Shown one piece after another: positions 35,316 through 44,147 of a stretch of DNA of 64,000 nucleotides. Where the stretch lies: NCBI RefSeq assembly GCF_008642355.1, contig NZ_CP029193.1:744001-808000 (forward strand), written 5' to 3'. The DNA is from Streptomyces venezuelae (GTDB taxonomy: Bacteria > Actinomycetota > Actinomycetes > Streptomycetales > Streptomycetaceae). The notes under the pieces were generated by a model. That model was not told where the DNA came from and made no database searches. It was given only the letters and a program-made list of their open reading frames with translations. Made by a program: the position numbers and the translations under genes. Numbering within the stretch: position 1 is the stretch's first letter; every line of letters starts with the position of its first letter.

Positions 35316-35958
35316 GGTCCTGCGCCGTTTCGTGGTGGAGCTGGTAGTGCTCGCGCCAACTCGGTGTCGCCGCCCCGCCCATGACGGTCATCACGACGTC
35401 ATGGGCGAGGGTGTCCGTCACGGGCAGGTGGCCGAAGAGGACCCGGTGGTAGGTCGGGGCGCCGAGCATGTCGAGAAGCAGGTCGATGTCGGCGTCGGGC
35501 CTGATGTCGCCGCGCTCGACGCCACGCCGTAGGGCGGCCTCCGTGGTGGCCCTCCTGGGATGGAAGATCGTCTCGGTGAAGACGCGGTCCAGTGCGGGAT
35601 CGTCGGCGAGTTCGGCCGTGAGGGCGGGCAGCGTACGCCGCCCGAGGCTCCCCCCGAAGGCGCGGCTGAGCGTGTCGATGCCCTGGATCAGGTCGCAGTG
35701 CGTGCACCCCGTGTCCGGTGTGGGCGCGGTCCCCATCGTGTCGGCCAGCGCGGCGATGACGAGACGCTGCCTCGACGGCCAACGGCGCCGGATGGCGGGC
35801 TTGGTCGTACCGGCCCGCCGGGCCACCGCCTCCATCGTCAGGCCGGGGTAGCCCGTCTCCTCGAGCAGCTCCTGAGTCGCCGTCAGGATCGCCTCGTCGA
35901 GCCGGGTGTCGCGAGGGCGCCCGGCGGGGCGGGCCTGCGCGGGGTCGGGTGTTGCCAT
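35272..35958 (-). CDS. TetR/AcrR family transcriptional regulator
   Basis: A 228-residue protein. The HTH region is TRLDEAILTATQELLEETGYPGLTMEAVARRAGTTKPAIRRRWPSR, with RRWPSR ending the recognition helix in the manner of the TetR_C_11-type group. The ligand domain includes DRVFTETIFHPRRATTEAALRRGVERGDI, typical of that branch. Starts at 35958 or 35979 are both possible. It is divergent from an MFS transporter, and an 18-bp near-perfect palindrome at 35989-36006 sits between them, so it very probably represses both itself and the transporter. Confidence 0.92.
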   Translation of the reverse strand: MATPDPAQARPAGRPRDTRLDEAILTATQELLEETGYPGLTMEAVARRAGTTKPAIRRRWPSRQRLVIAALADTMGTAPTPDTGCTHCDLIQGIDTLSRAFGGSLGRRTLPALTAELADDPALDRVFTETIFHPRRATTEAALRRGVERGDIRPDADIDLLLDMLGAPTYHRVLFGHLPVTDTLAHDVVMTVMGGAATPSWREHYQLHHETAQDLRAPRGRAGRGAPR

Positions 35959-35988
35959 GGGGGCGAGTATAGGTAGCATGTCGTTTCG

Positions 35989-36006
35989 TTCCGATCCGGA
36001 TCGAAA
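35989..36006 (+). promoter_or_regulatory. Palindromic operator between tetR and MFS genes
   Basis: TTCCGATCCGGATCGAAA is an 18-bp inverted repeat with 8 of 9 pairs matching. It lies centrally in the 66-bp divergent promoter region, 18 bp before the MFS start. This is the expected form and place of the TetR binding site. Confidence 0.7.
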
Positions 36007-36024
36007 CGTAAAGGAGGGGTCGCC

Positions 36025-37506
36025 GTGCCCGAGCAGGAGCCGAAGGCGGCGGGTGATACATCTTCGGTGGAGGCCACGCACACCACGTCCGCCGCGGACG
36101 CCAGGAACACCACAGACACCGCGGATGTCGCCAACGAAAGTGCCTTATGCGCTCCCTATGCCGCGCTGACCTGGGGCATCGTCCTCTCGGTCGGCCTGGT
36201 CGCCTTCGAGTCGATGGGCGTGGCCACCGTCCTGCCCGAGATCGCCGGCAAGCTCGGCGGCCTCGGCGCGTACGGCTGGGGCCTGTCCGCGCTCATGCTC
36301 GCCAACCTCATCGGCACCGTCGCCGCGAGCCGCGCCGCCGACAGGCACGGCCCCGCACGCCCGCTGGCCCTCGGACTCGCCGTGTTCGCCGTCGGCTGCG
36401 CGCTGGCCGGGTCGGCGCCGAACTGGCCGCTGTTCCTCACCGGCCGCTTCCTGCAAGGGCTGGGAGTCGGCGCCGTCATGGCACTCGCGTACACCGCGAT
36501 CGCCCTGGCCTATCCGCAGCGGCTTCGCGCCCGGATGTTCGCGCTCGTGTCGGGCGGCTGGACCGTTCCCTCGCTGATCGGCCCGACGATCGCCGCGCTC
36601 ATCTCCGACCACGTGTCGTGGCGGGGCGTGTTCGTGCTCCTGCTGCCGCTGGTGGCTCTGGCAGCCGCGCTCGCGCTGCCGCCGCTGCGTCGTCTCGGGG
36701 GGCCCGAACGGGTGCCCGCGGCGGATGCCGGACCGTGGTGGTCCACGCCGGTGGCGCGCAGCGTGCTGCTCGCCGCGGGCACGGGTGTTCTCCTGGCCGG
36801 TCTCGAACTGCGCCGGCCCGTTCTACTGGCCCTGCTGGTTCTGGCCGGTGGCGGCGCGGCCCTCGTGGCGCTGCGCTCGGTCACTCCGGCCGGCACGCTC
36901 AGGGCGCGACGGGGTGTGCCGACGGGTGTCGTCCTGCGGTTCCTGCTCTGCGGCGCGTACTTCGGGAGCGAGGCGTTCCTGCCGCTCGGCCTGGTCGAGC
37001 TACGGGGGATGAGCGCGACGGAGGCGGGGCTCGGACTGTCGGCGGGCGCGATCGCGTGGGTGCTGGGCGCGGCCTGGCAGGGCCGAGCCGACGTCCGCTG
37101 GAGCGGGCGGTCGAGGGCGGTGCCGATCGGGGCGGGGTTCGCGGTGCTGCTCGTCGGCATCGTGGTGATGGCGCTGGGCATCCTGGTCGACGCGACACCT
37201 TCGTTGACGGCTGTGGCGGGGTGGGCGATCGGTGGTGCGGGCATGGGCATCGCCTTCAACGCGGCCACCACCGACACGATGGAACAGGCTCCCGCCGACC
37301 GGCAGGGCGAGGCGAGCGGCGCGATGCAGCTCGCGCAGACGCTGGCGGTCGCGGTGCTCAGCGGTCTCGGGGGCGCGGCGGTGGCTCTGTCGGACGCGCA
37401 CGGTTCGTCGGTGGCGGCGGCGCTCATGGCGACGTTCACGCTGACGGCGGTGTTGGCGGGGGCGGGAGGCCTGATGGCGCGGAGGATCAGGGCGGAGGCG
37501 GTCTGA
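36025..37506 (+). CDS. MFS transporter, DHA2-like multidrug exporter
   Basis: A 493-residue membrane protein with about 12-14 helices. The N-terminal 45 residues are soluble and low in complexity. Helix 1 then reads ALTWGIVLSVGLVAFESMGVATVLPEI, followed by motif A (SRAADRHGPARPLALGLA) and RLRARMFALVSGGWTVPSLIGPTIAALI with the helix 5 motif. GTG 36025 has a near-perfect AAAGGAGG upstream. Leu41 is encoded by TTA, so expression may need bldA. It is controlled by the divergent TetR through the palindrome just upstream. The most likely role is export of a toxic compound. Confidence 0.92.
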   Translation: MPEQEPKAAGDTSSVEATHTTSAADARNTTDTADVANESALCAPYAALTWGIVLSVGLVAFESMGVATVLPEIAGKLGGLGAYGWGLSALMLANLIGTVAASRAADRHGPARPLALGLAVFAVGCALAGSAPNWPLFLTGRFLQGLGVGAVMALAYTAIALAYPQRLRARMFALVSGGWTVPSLIGPTIAALISDHVSWRGVFVLLLPLVALAAALALPPLRRLGGPERVPAADAGPWWSTPVARSVLLAAGTGVLLAGLELRRPVLLALLVLAGGGAALVALRSVTPAGTLRARRGVPTGVVLRFLLCGAYFGSEAFLPLGLVELRGMSATEAGLGLSAGAIAWVLGAAWQGRADVRWSGRSRAVPIGAGFAVLLVGIVVMALGILVDATPSLTAVAGWAIGGAGMGIAFNAATTDTMEQAPADRQGEASGAMQLAQTLAVAVLSGLGGAAVALSDAHGSSVAAALMATFTLTAVLAGAGGLMARRIRAEAV

Positions 37507-37849
37507 CTCCCGGCTCTACGCCGAGTCCTTCGGTCTCCGTTCGTCGGGCGTGAGACCACGAAGCGTCCACAGCCCGTACAGGGCCGGCACCGGCTTGGCG
37601 AACACCCGCTCCCCGGGTCGGCAGTCCGCCGCTCGCACCAACTCCGACCGCGCGTTCGAGGCGCCGCCGCCGCAGGTGCGCGCAGGCTGTGAGGGCATGG
37701 GCCGGCTGCGAGGCGATGCGGTTGATCCGGTTCGCCGTCGCCCGCGGGTTCCGGTACCCCGGCACCACCACTCCTGACCGACCCACACCGCAAGCGGCGA
37801 CCCCAAAAACACTTCGGTAGCGCGGCGTTCGCGGCATTACGCTGACGCG
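37507..37849 (-). other. 343-bp stretch without a convincing gene
   Basis: On the minus strand two frames carry short protein-like pieces, GYRNPRATANRINRIASQ and, shifted, NARSELVRAADCRPGERVF up to a stop near 37516. They could be parts of one decayed gene, but I cannot match them to a family. No start with a ribosome binding site is seen. Confidence 0.4.
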
Positions 37850-38377
37850 ATGGTTCACGTACGAGAGATGGATGAGGCTGACGTCGGGGCCGTCTCGGCG
37901 ATACGTGTCCGGGGGTGGCGGGCGGCGTACGCGGGCATCGTTCCCCGGACCTACCTGGGCGCGCTGACCATCGAGGACGACGCGGCACAACGACGGCGGA
38001 TGCTCTCCCACCCCGGCCGGACCTCCCGGGACTTGGTGGCGATCGACGACCGGGGCGACGCGGTGGGATGGGTCTGCTTCGGACCGTGCCGGAGTGAGGC
38101 GTACGCCTTGGGCGAGGTGTACAGCCTGGGCGAGGTGTACGCCCTGTACGTCTCCCCCGACCTGACCGGCCAGGGCATCGGCGGCAAGCTCCTGGAGGAG
38201 GCGCATGCGCAGATGAAGGCCCGGGGCTTCGGAGGGTCGGTGTTGTGGGTCCTCGCCGACAACCGACGAGCCCAACAGTTCTACGAACGGTCGGGCTACG
38301 AAGCGGACAGCGCCACGCAGGACGACGTCTATGACGAGGTCACCCTCACGGAACTCCGCTTCCGGCGCGTGTTCTGA
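37850..38377 (+). CDS. GNAT family N-acetyltransferase
   Basis: A 175-residue acetyltransferase. It opens VHVREMDEADVGAVSAIRVRGWRAAYAGIVP, the usual GNAT helix 1-2 region. The acetyl-CoA site is YALYVSPDLTGQGIGGKLLEEAH (R/Q-x-x-G-x-G/A form), followed by LWVLADNRRAQQFYERSGYE. Just before the core strand the protein carries a six-residue duplication (LGEVYS/LGEVYA) produced by an 18-bp tandem repeat at 38105-38140. That could lengthen the strand-loop without breaking the fold. The substrate is unknown. It may acetylate small amines or protein N-termini. Confidence 0.9.
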   Translation: MVHVREMDEADVGAVSAIRVRGWRAAYAGIVPRTYLGALTIEDDAAQRRRMLSHPGRTSRDLVAIDDRGDAVGWVCFGPCRSEAYALGEVYSLGEVYALYVSPDLTGQGIGGKLLEEAHAQMKARGFGGSVLWVLADNRRAQQFYERSGYEADSATQDDVYDEVTLTELRFRRVF

Positions 38378-39761
38378 GCCGCCTCTCCAGGGTCATCGCA
38401 TCGCTGCTCAGCAGGGAATTGTCGTGACCGCCGCGTACCCCTCCACGGCCCCACCGGTCTGCTCCACGGTCGGGTCGGCTGGGTCGGCGATCCGCCCTGG
38501 GTGAGGGCGAGACGCGGCAGCGTCACGTCGTACGTGTCCGCCGTCGCGCGCAAAGCACGGATCTCGTCCGAGCGGTCGGCCGCCGGTCCGGCGGGGTCCG
38601 GGGACAGGGGGTCGGGGGTGAGGTCCGCGGGGAGGTCGCGCCCCATTGGAGGCGGGCCCCATTGGAGGCGGTTCGCCCGTGGACCGTGATGCGCCCCGCT
38701 CGCCACCGGCTCCAGTGGTCCCGAGTGGTCCCGCCCCGACCCGCTCCACCAGTTCCTCCGGACGCACGCCTCGACCAGGAGGACCGGTAAGCGTCGCGGC
38801 CGATCCCACCACCGCTGCTCTCCTCGTCCACAAGCCGGGCGAGCCCGTCGCACACGCTCCCCGCCACGGCAACAGGGCCAGGCACAGGCGCGGTCACCGC
38901 CACGGCCTCACCTCGCCCGGCGACCCGAGAAGTACGCAGGAGCCGACGGCCTCGCTCCGGCGTGCTCACCGCCGCCACTGGCTATTGCCGCTGACGTCGG
39001 GGTCGCTCACCGCCCGACGCCAGCGGCCGCACCGAGGTGCAGGGCCGTGCCCGGTCGGGGGTCCGGGTACGTCCCTGCCTCAAGTACTTCGTGTGCAGGG
39101 GCGGTTCTGGATGCGGCACCTTTGGACGCGACAGAACTTCGTCGACGGCGAGGCTCCGATGTCTTCACCCCTTCCCCGCTCCCGGCGGGGGAGTCTGTGC
39201 CCGTACCGGAAACGTGTGTAGGCCTGCCGGTAGTAGTCGAGGGAGAGGCGGTCGGGCCGGGAAGGCGGGGGAGACGACGCGGTGATGAGGACGGAGAGCA
39301 GTTCCAGGCCGTCGCGGCCCATGTTCACCGCGTAGGCGATGGCGAAGGCCCGCAGCGCCTCGATGACCGTGATCACTCCGACGATGACGTCGACCGGGCG
39401 CAGGGGCGGGAAGACGACGCGGCAGAACGTCTGGCGGGTATGAATGGGCAGGACATCCGATGTCCTGCCATGCCGCTCACCCCTGAGGGCCCGACAGGCC
39501 CGCTGAACGACGACTGTGCCATGTGCCCCTCCTCGGACCGCAACCGAACACAACCGAACGGGCGGGGTGGATCTCACGCCCAACAGTCACCGCCGTCGAG
39601 GGTTCCGGCACCAGGCAACCGAACCCTTACCGCTCCTCTTCCAACAGAGTCCAACAAGCTCTACCGTAAGCGCCCGCGTGACACGTCCATGCAAGCTCCT
39701 CACCCCCCATCTCTCGCGCGTACGCAGGTACGCGGATACGCGAGTACGGAGGAACGTAACG
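38378..39761 (+). other. 1.4-kb region with no confident gene, probably decayed DNA
   Basis: Open frames here are broken and show no consistent start, codon bias or family match. The minus strand around 39300-39450 encodes a hydrophobic piece (VIVGVITVIEALRAFAIAYAV) that could be the relic of a membrane protein. Around 38480-38600 a minus-strand piece (LRATADTYDVTLPRLAL) looks coding but shifts frame. Direct copies of GGGCCCCATTGGAGGCGG-like sequence occur near 38641-38671. The last 40 bp (39715-39755) are rich in alternating GTACG/CGGATACG and likely belong to the alpha-galactosidase promoter. Confidence 0.5.
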
Positions 39762-41876
39762 ATGCGTCATCTCCCAGCCCGCACGACCCGGACGAGAGTG
39801 GTCGGATCACTGACCGCCGCCCTGCTCTGCGCCGCCGGGCTCGCCACACCGACCGCGGTCGCCACGACCCGTGACACCGCCGCCCCGGCTGCCGACACCA
39901 CAGCCGCCGACACCTCAGCCGCCGACACCCGAACCGTCGCCATGCCGAACTCCGCCGTGCCCTCGGCCAAGCTCCCCGACGGCCTCGCCCTCACTCCGCC
40001 CATGGGCTTCAACAACTGGAACTCCACGCATTGCCGGGCGGAGTTCGACGAGGCGATGGTCAAGGGAATCGCGGACATCTTCGTCGAGAAGGGCCTCAAG
40101 GACGCCGGATACCAGTACGTCAATCTCGACGACTGCTGGGCGCTTCCGCAGCGCGACGCGAACGGCAAACTGGTGCCCGATCCCGTCCGTTTTCCCGACG
40201 GGATCAAAGCGGTCGCCGACTACGTCCACTCCAAAGGCCTCAAACTCGGCATCTATACGAGCGCGGGCACCAAGACCTGCAATTCCGCGGGCTTCCCCGG
40301 TGCGCTCGGGCACGAGCGCAGCGACGCCCAGCAGTTCGCGGACTGGGGCGTCGACTATCTCAAGTACGACAACTGCAACAACCAGGGTGTCGATGCCAGG
40401 CAGCGGTACATCGCCATGCGCGACGCCCTGAAGGCCGCCTCCGAAAGCACCGGGAGGCCCATCGTCTACAGCATCTGCGAATGGGGCGAGAACAAGCCGT
40501 GGGAATGGGCGGCGGACGTCGGTCACCTCTGGCGCACCACCGGTGACATCAGCGACAACTGGGGCTCCATGTTGTCGATCATGAAGAGGAACCTGCCGCT
40601 CGCGAAGTACGCCGGGCCCGGCCACTGGAACGACCCGGACATGCTGGAAGTCGGCAACGGCGGCATGACCGACACCGAGTACCGCACCCACTTCTCGATG
40701 TGGTCGATCATGGCCGCGCCCCTGCTCATCGGCTCCGACCTGCGCAAGGCCTCCCCCGAGACCTTCGAGATCCTCGGCAACAGGGAAGTCATCGCCGTCG
40801 ACCAGGACCCGCTGGGCAAGCAGGGCGAGGTCGTCTCGTCCCGAGGCGGACGCTGGGTCGTCGCCAAGGAGATGAAGGACGGCAGCCGCGCCGTCGCCCT
40901 CTTCAACGAGACCAACAGCCCGCAGTCCGTCGCCACGACGGCGAAGGCGGTCGGACTCCCCGGCGCCGACGCGTACACACTGCGCGACCTGTGGCAGCAC
41001 AAGACCTACAACACGGCGGGCCGGATCGCGGCCACCGTCCCCGCGCACGGCACCGTACTGCTGCGCGTCTCCGCCGACGGCAAGTGGGCGCACCACCCGC
41101 CGGCCACCGAACTCGGCCTCAAGGGCGGCCTGTTCGTGGAGGCCGACAAGCCCGCCCATGTCACGTCCGAGGTCACCAACCTGGGCCGTACGCCCGCCCG
41201 GCGGGTCGCCGTGACGCTCGGCACGCCCTCGGGGTGGACCGTGAAGGCGACCTCGCCCAGCACGGCGCGCTCGCTGCGCACCGGCACGTCGCTCGCCACG
41301 TCCTGGACCGTCACCGCGCCGACGGGCACGAAGCCGGGATCGTACGACGTGCGCCTCAAGGCCACGTACCGCTCGCCGCAGGGCGTCCGTGCGGAGACGG
41401 TGCTGCCGCTCACCGCCCAGGTGGTCGTGGCACCCCCGACCGGCGACTCGCTCCTCGGCGACCTGCCGTGGCTGTCGGCGACCAACGGCTGGGGCCCGGT
41501 GGAGCGCAACACCAGCAACGGAGACAGGGGCCTCGGCGACGGGCGGCCGATCACCATCGGCGGCAAGGTGTACGCCAAGGGACTCGGCGTGCACGCGGAG
41601 AGCACCGTCGAGTACTACGCCGGGGCGGCCTGCGAGAAGGTCACCGCGCAGGTCGGCGTCGACGACGAGACGATCGCGAAGGGCACGGTCGCCTTCGAGA
41701 TCTGGGCGGACGGCAAGAAGGCCGCGTCGACCGGTGTCCTCACCAACGCCATGCCCGCGCAGGAACTCTCCGCGGACGTGACCGGCGCCCAGGTCGTACG
41801 CCTCGTCGTCACGGACGGCGGCGACGGCATCGACTCCGACCACGGCGACTGGGCGGAGGCCACGCTGAGCTGTTAG
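39762..41876 (+). CDS. Secreted alpha-galactosidase (GH27) with NPCBM domain
   Basis: A 704-residue exoenzyme. A signal peptide (VVGSLTAALLCAAGLATPTAVA) is followed by a Thr/Ala/Asp linker, then a GH27 catalytic barrel starting LALTPPMGFNNWN. The nucleophile is in YLKYDNCN (Asp203) and the acid/base in WNDPDML (Asp293). A beta-sandwich C-domain follows (about 380-450), then a NEW3-like domain (VTNLGRTPARRVAVTL) and a C-terminal NPCBM domain (LPWLSATNGWGPVERN to the end). It releases galactose from alpha-galactosides such as melibiose or plant galactomannan. ATG 39762 has GGAGG upstream. The ROK kinase and LacI genes next door fit a sugar utilisation locus. Confidence 0.95.
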   Translation: MRHLPARTTRTRVVGSLTAALLCAAGLATPTAVATTRDTAAPAADTTAADTSAADTRTVAMPNSAVPSAKLPDGLALTPPMGFNNWNSTHCRAEFDEAMVKGIADIFVEKGLKDAGYQYVNLDDCWALPQRDANGKLVPDPVRFPDGIKAVADYVHSKGLKLGIYTSAGTKTCNSAGFPGALGHERSDAQQFADWGVDYLKYDNCNNQGVDARQRYIAMRDALKAASESTGRPIVYSICEWGENKPWEWAADVGHLWRTTGDISDNWGSMLSIMKRNLPLAKYAGPGHWNDPDMLEVGNGGMTDTEYRTHFSMWSIMAAPLLIGSDLRKASPETFEILGNREVIAVDQDPLGKQGEVVSSRGGRWVVAKEMKDGSRAVALFNETNSPQSVATTAKAVGLPGADAYTLRDLWQHKTYNTAGRIAATVPAHGTVLLRVSADGKWAHHPPATELGLKGGLFVEADKPAHVTSEVTNLGRTPARRVAVTLGTPSGWTVKATSPSTARSLRTGTSLATSWTVTAPTGTKPGSYDVRLKATYRSPQGVRAETVLPLTAQVVVAPPTGDSLLGDLPWLSATNGWGPVERNTSNGDRGLGDGRPITIGGKVYAKGLGVHAESTVEYYAGAACEKVTAQVGVDDETIAKGTVAFEIWADGKKAASTGVLTNAMPAQELSADVTGAQVVRLVVTDGGDGIDSDHGDWAEATLSC

Positions 41877-41924
41877 GGCTCGTGCCGGAAGTCCCGCCTG
41901 CCCGGCGGCGTCCGGCACAAGCCC
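41876..41924 (+). terminator. Bidirectional hairpin terminator
   Basis: GGGCTCGTGCCGGA (41876-41889) pairs with TCCGGCACAAGCCC (41911-41924) in 13 of 14 positions. It fills the space between the convergent alpha-galactosidase and ROK genes, touching both stop codons. Confidence 0.75.
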
Positions 41925-42895
41925 TAGCGCCCGGCCGCGGGAGCGGTGAGGCGTGCCGCCGCGCTCGGCTCCAGGTCGAGCGCGGCCGCGGCCGCGCCCA
42001 CCAGCCCCGCGTCCGTGCCCATCAGCGCGGGCGCCACGGTCAGGCGGCGTACGAAGGACAGCGTGGCGTAGTCCCGCAGGGCGCGGCGCAACGGGGTGAA
42101 GAGCACGTCGCCCGCCTTCCCCACTCCCCCGCCGATCACCGCGATGTCGATCTCGACGAGGGTGGCCGTGGCGGCGATCCCGGCGGCCAGCGCCTGCGCC
42201 GCCCGCTCGAAGGAGGCGAGCGCCACGGGGTCGCCTGCACGGGCGGCGTTCGCCACCGCGGCCGCCGACGTGTCGCCGTCGGCGCCGGGGAGCCAGCCGC
42301 CCTCGATGGCGCGGCGCGCGATGTTCGGGCCGCTCGCCATCCGCTCGACGCAGCCCCGCGCACCGCACGGGCAGGCGTCGCCGTCGAGGTCCACGCTGAT
42401 GTGGCCGATGTGTCCGGCGTTGCCCGTGGGGCCCGCGTGGAGCCTGCCGCCGAGGACGAGGCCGCCGCCGACGCCTGTCGACACGACCATGCACAGCGCG
42501 TTGTCGTGGCCGCGCGCCGCGCCCTGCCAGTGTTCGGCGGCGGTCATCGCCACGCCGTCGCCGACCAGGACGACGGGGAGCCCGCCGGTCGCCGCGCGGA
42601 CGCGGTCGACGAGCGGGTAGCCGCGCCAGCCGGGAACGTTGACCGGGCTGACCGTGCCGGCTGAGGCGTCCACGGGGCCCGCGCTGCCGATGCCCACGGC
42701 CGTCGCGCGCCCCCACAGGCCGCTGGAGGTCAGCTCGCCGAGGACCTCCTCGACCGCCCGCATCACCGTGTCGCCGTCCTCACGCGCGGGCGTCGGACGC
42801 TGCGCGCGCAGGAGGATACGGCCGTGCCCGTCCACCAGGGCTCCGGCGATCTTGGTGCCGCCGATGTCGAGTGCGGCGACGAGGTCCATGTGCAT
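41924..42895 (-). CDS. ROK family sugar kinase (glucokinase-like)
   Basis: A 323-residue kinase. The phosphate loop is ALDIGGTKIAGALVD near the N-terminus, followed by VGIGSAGPVD, GDGVAMTAAEHWQGAARG (catalytic Asp expected in this region), STGVGGGLVLGG and the zinc motif CPCGARGCVERMASG. There is no N-terminal winged helix, which separates it from the ROK repressor at 10195. Expected reaction: ATP-dependent phosphorylation of glucose or a related hexose. ATG 42895 has GGAG at 11 nt, and ATG 42889 is the alternative. It is divergent from lacI across a palindromic operator. Confidence 0.93.
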   Translation of the reverse strand: MHMDLVAALDIGGTKIAGALVDGHGRILLRAQRPTPAREDGDTVMRAVEEVLGELTSSGLWGRATAVGIGSAGPVDASAGTVSPVNVPGWRGYPLVDRVRAATGGLPVVLVGDGVAMTAAEHWQGAARGHDNALCMVVSTGVGGGLVLGGRLHAGPTGNAGHIGHISVDLDGDACPCGARGCVERMASGPNIARRAIEGGWLPGADGDTSAAAVANAARAGDPVALASFERAAQALAAGIAATATLVEIDIAVIGGGVGKAGDVLFTPLRRALRDYATLSFVRRLTVAPALMGTDAGLVGAAAAALDLEPSAAARLTAPAAGR

Positions 42896-42959
42896 CTGTG
42901 TCGGGTCTCCTGGTGTATCGGCAGGCCGGAGAGTGCGAAGGTCAGTCTCCCTTGCATCT

Positions 42960-42971
42960 GACAACGTTGTC
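42960..42971 (+). promoter_or_regulatory. LacI-type operator palindrome
   Basis: GACAACGTTGTC is a perfect 12-bp palindrome with the central CG typical of LacI/GalR operators. It sits in the divergent region between the ROK kinase and the lacI gene, so it should control both. Confidence 0.7.
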
Positions 42972-42993
42972 CAGGCCCTATGCTCGACGCCAC

Positions 42994-44094
42994 ATGCTCA
43001 TGGACCACATCATGGACCCCCTCGTGGACGACAGGACAGGACAGCGCACCGTGGCCGAGACCGCCGCCCGACGACCCGAGAACCGGTACGGCAACCGGCC
43101 GACCATGAAGGATGTCGCCGCGCGCGCGGGAGTCGGCCTGAAGACCGTCTCACGCGTCGTGAACGGAGAGCCGGGCGTCACGCCCGACACCGAGCGCCGG
43201 GTGCAGGAGGCGATCGACGCGCTGGGGTTCCGCCGCAACGACAGCGCGCGCGTGCTGCGCAAGGGGCGCACCGCCAGTATCGGCCTCGTACTGGAGGATC
43301 TGGCCGACCCCTTCTACGGCCCGTTGAGCCGCGCCGTCGAGGAGGTCGCGCGGGCGCACGGCGCGCTGCTGATCAACGGGTCGAGCGCGGAGGACCCGGA
43401 CCGCGAGCAGGAGCTGGTGCTCGCGCTGTGCGCGCGGCGCGTCGACGGTCTCGTGGTGATTCCGGCCGGGGACGACCACCGCTATCTGGAGCCGGAGATC
43501 GCCGCCGGTGTCGCCACCGTCTTCGTCGACCGGCCCGCCGGGAAGATCGACGCCGACGTGGTCCTCTCCGACAGCTTCGGCGGCGCGCGGGACGGCGTCG
43601 CGCACCTCATCGCCCACGGTCACCGCCGTATCGGCTTCATCGGCGACCAGCCGCGCATTCACACCGCGATAGAGCGCCTGCGCGGCTATCGCGCGGCGAT
43701 GGAGGACGCGGACATTCCCGTCGACGAGGCGTGGGTGTCGCTCGGCGTCACCGATCCGGAGCGGGTGCGCGTGGCGGCCGAGACGATGCTGAGCGGCCCG
43801 GAGCCGGTCACGGCGGTGTTCGCGGGCAACAACCGTGTGACGGTGACGGTCGTCCGCGTCCTGGCCGCTCTCGACCGTCCCGTGGCCCTCGTCGGCTTCG
43901 ACGACATCGAGCTGGCGGACCTGCTGGACCCGGGAGTGACGGTCGTCGCGCAGGACGCGGCGCAGCTGGGCAGGACGGCGGCGGAACGGCTGTTCCGCCA
44001 GCTCGACGGCGCGTCGGAGGCGCCGGAAAGGGTCGAGCTGCCGACGCGGCTCATCCAGCGCGGGTCGGGGGAACTGCCGCCCGCGGACCGGTAG
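42994..44094 (+). CDS. LacI family transcriptional regulator
   Basis: A 366-residue repressor. After a 35-residue extension, the HTH domain reads TMKDVAARAGVGLKTVSRVVNGEPGVTPDTERRVQEAI with hinge helix NDSARVLRKG. The periplasmic-binding-like core has SIGLVLEDLADPFYGPLSRAVEEVA, VVIPAGDDHRYL, HGHRRIGFIGD and VALVGFDDIELADLLDPGVTVV. Starts at 42994, 43012 and GTG 43051 are all possible. The last has AGGACAG upstream and would remove most of the extension. It probably controls the divergent sugar kinase and perhaps the alpha-galactosidase, responding to a sugar. Confidence 0.93.
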   Translation: MLMDHIMDPLVDDRTGQRTVAETAARRPENRYGNRPTMKDVAARAGVGLKTVSRVVNGEPGVTPDTERRVQEAIDALGFRRNDSARVLRKGRTASIGLVLEDLADPFYGPLSRAVEEVARAHGALLINGSSAEDPDREQELVLALCARRVDGLVVIPAGDDHRYLEPEIAAGVATVFVDRPAGKIDADVVLSDSFGGARDGVAHLIAHGHRRIGFIGDQPRIHTAIERLRGYRAAMEDADIPVDEAWVSLGVTDPERVRVAAETMLSGPEPVTAVFAGNNRVTVTVVRVLAALDRPVALVGFDDIELADLLDPGVTVVAQDAAQLGRTAAERLFRQLDGASEAPERVELPTRLIQRGSGELPPADR

Positions 44095-44147
44095 TCGGGA
44101 CACCTGCCGCCGCCACCTCGTTCAGGGCTCCAGGGCACTCAGGGCAC

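Noticed and set aside
39915..42716. 933-codon minus-strand frame over the alpha-galactosidase and ROK genes
   Set aside because: Both overlapped genes have complete catalytic motifs and proper starts. The antisense frame is a low-complexity shadow.
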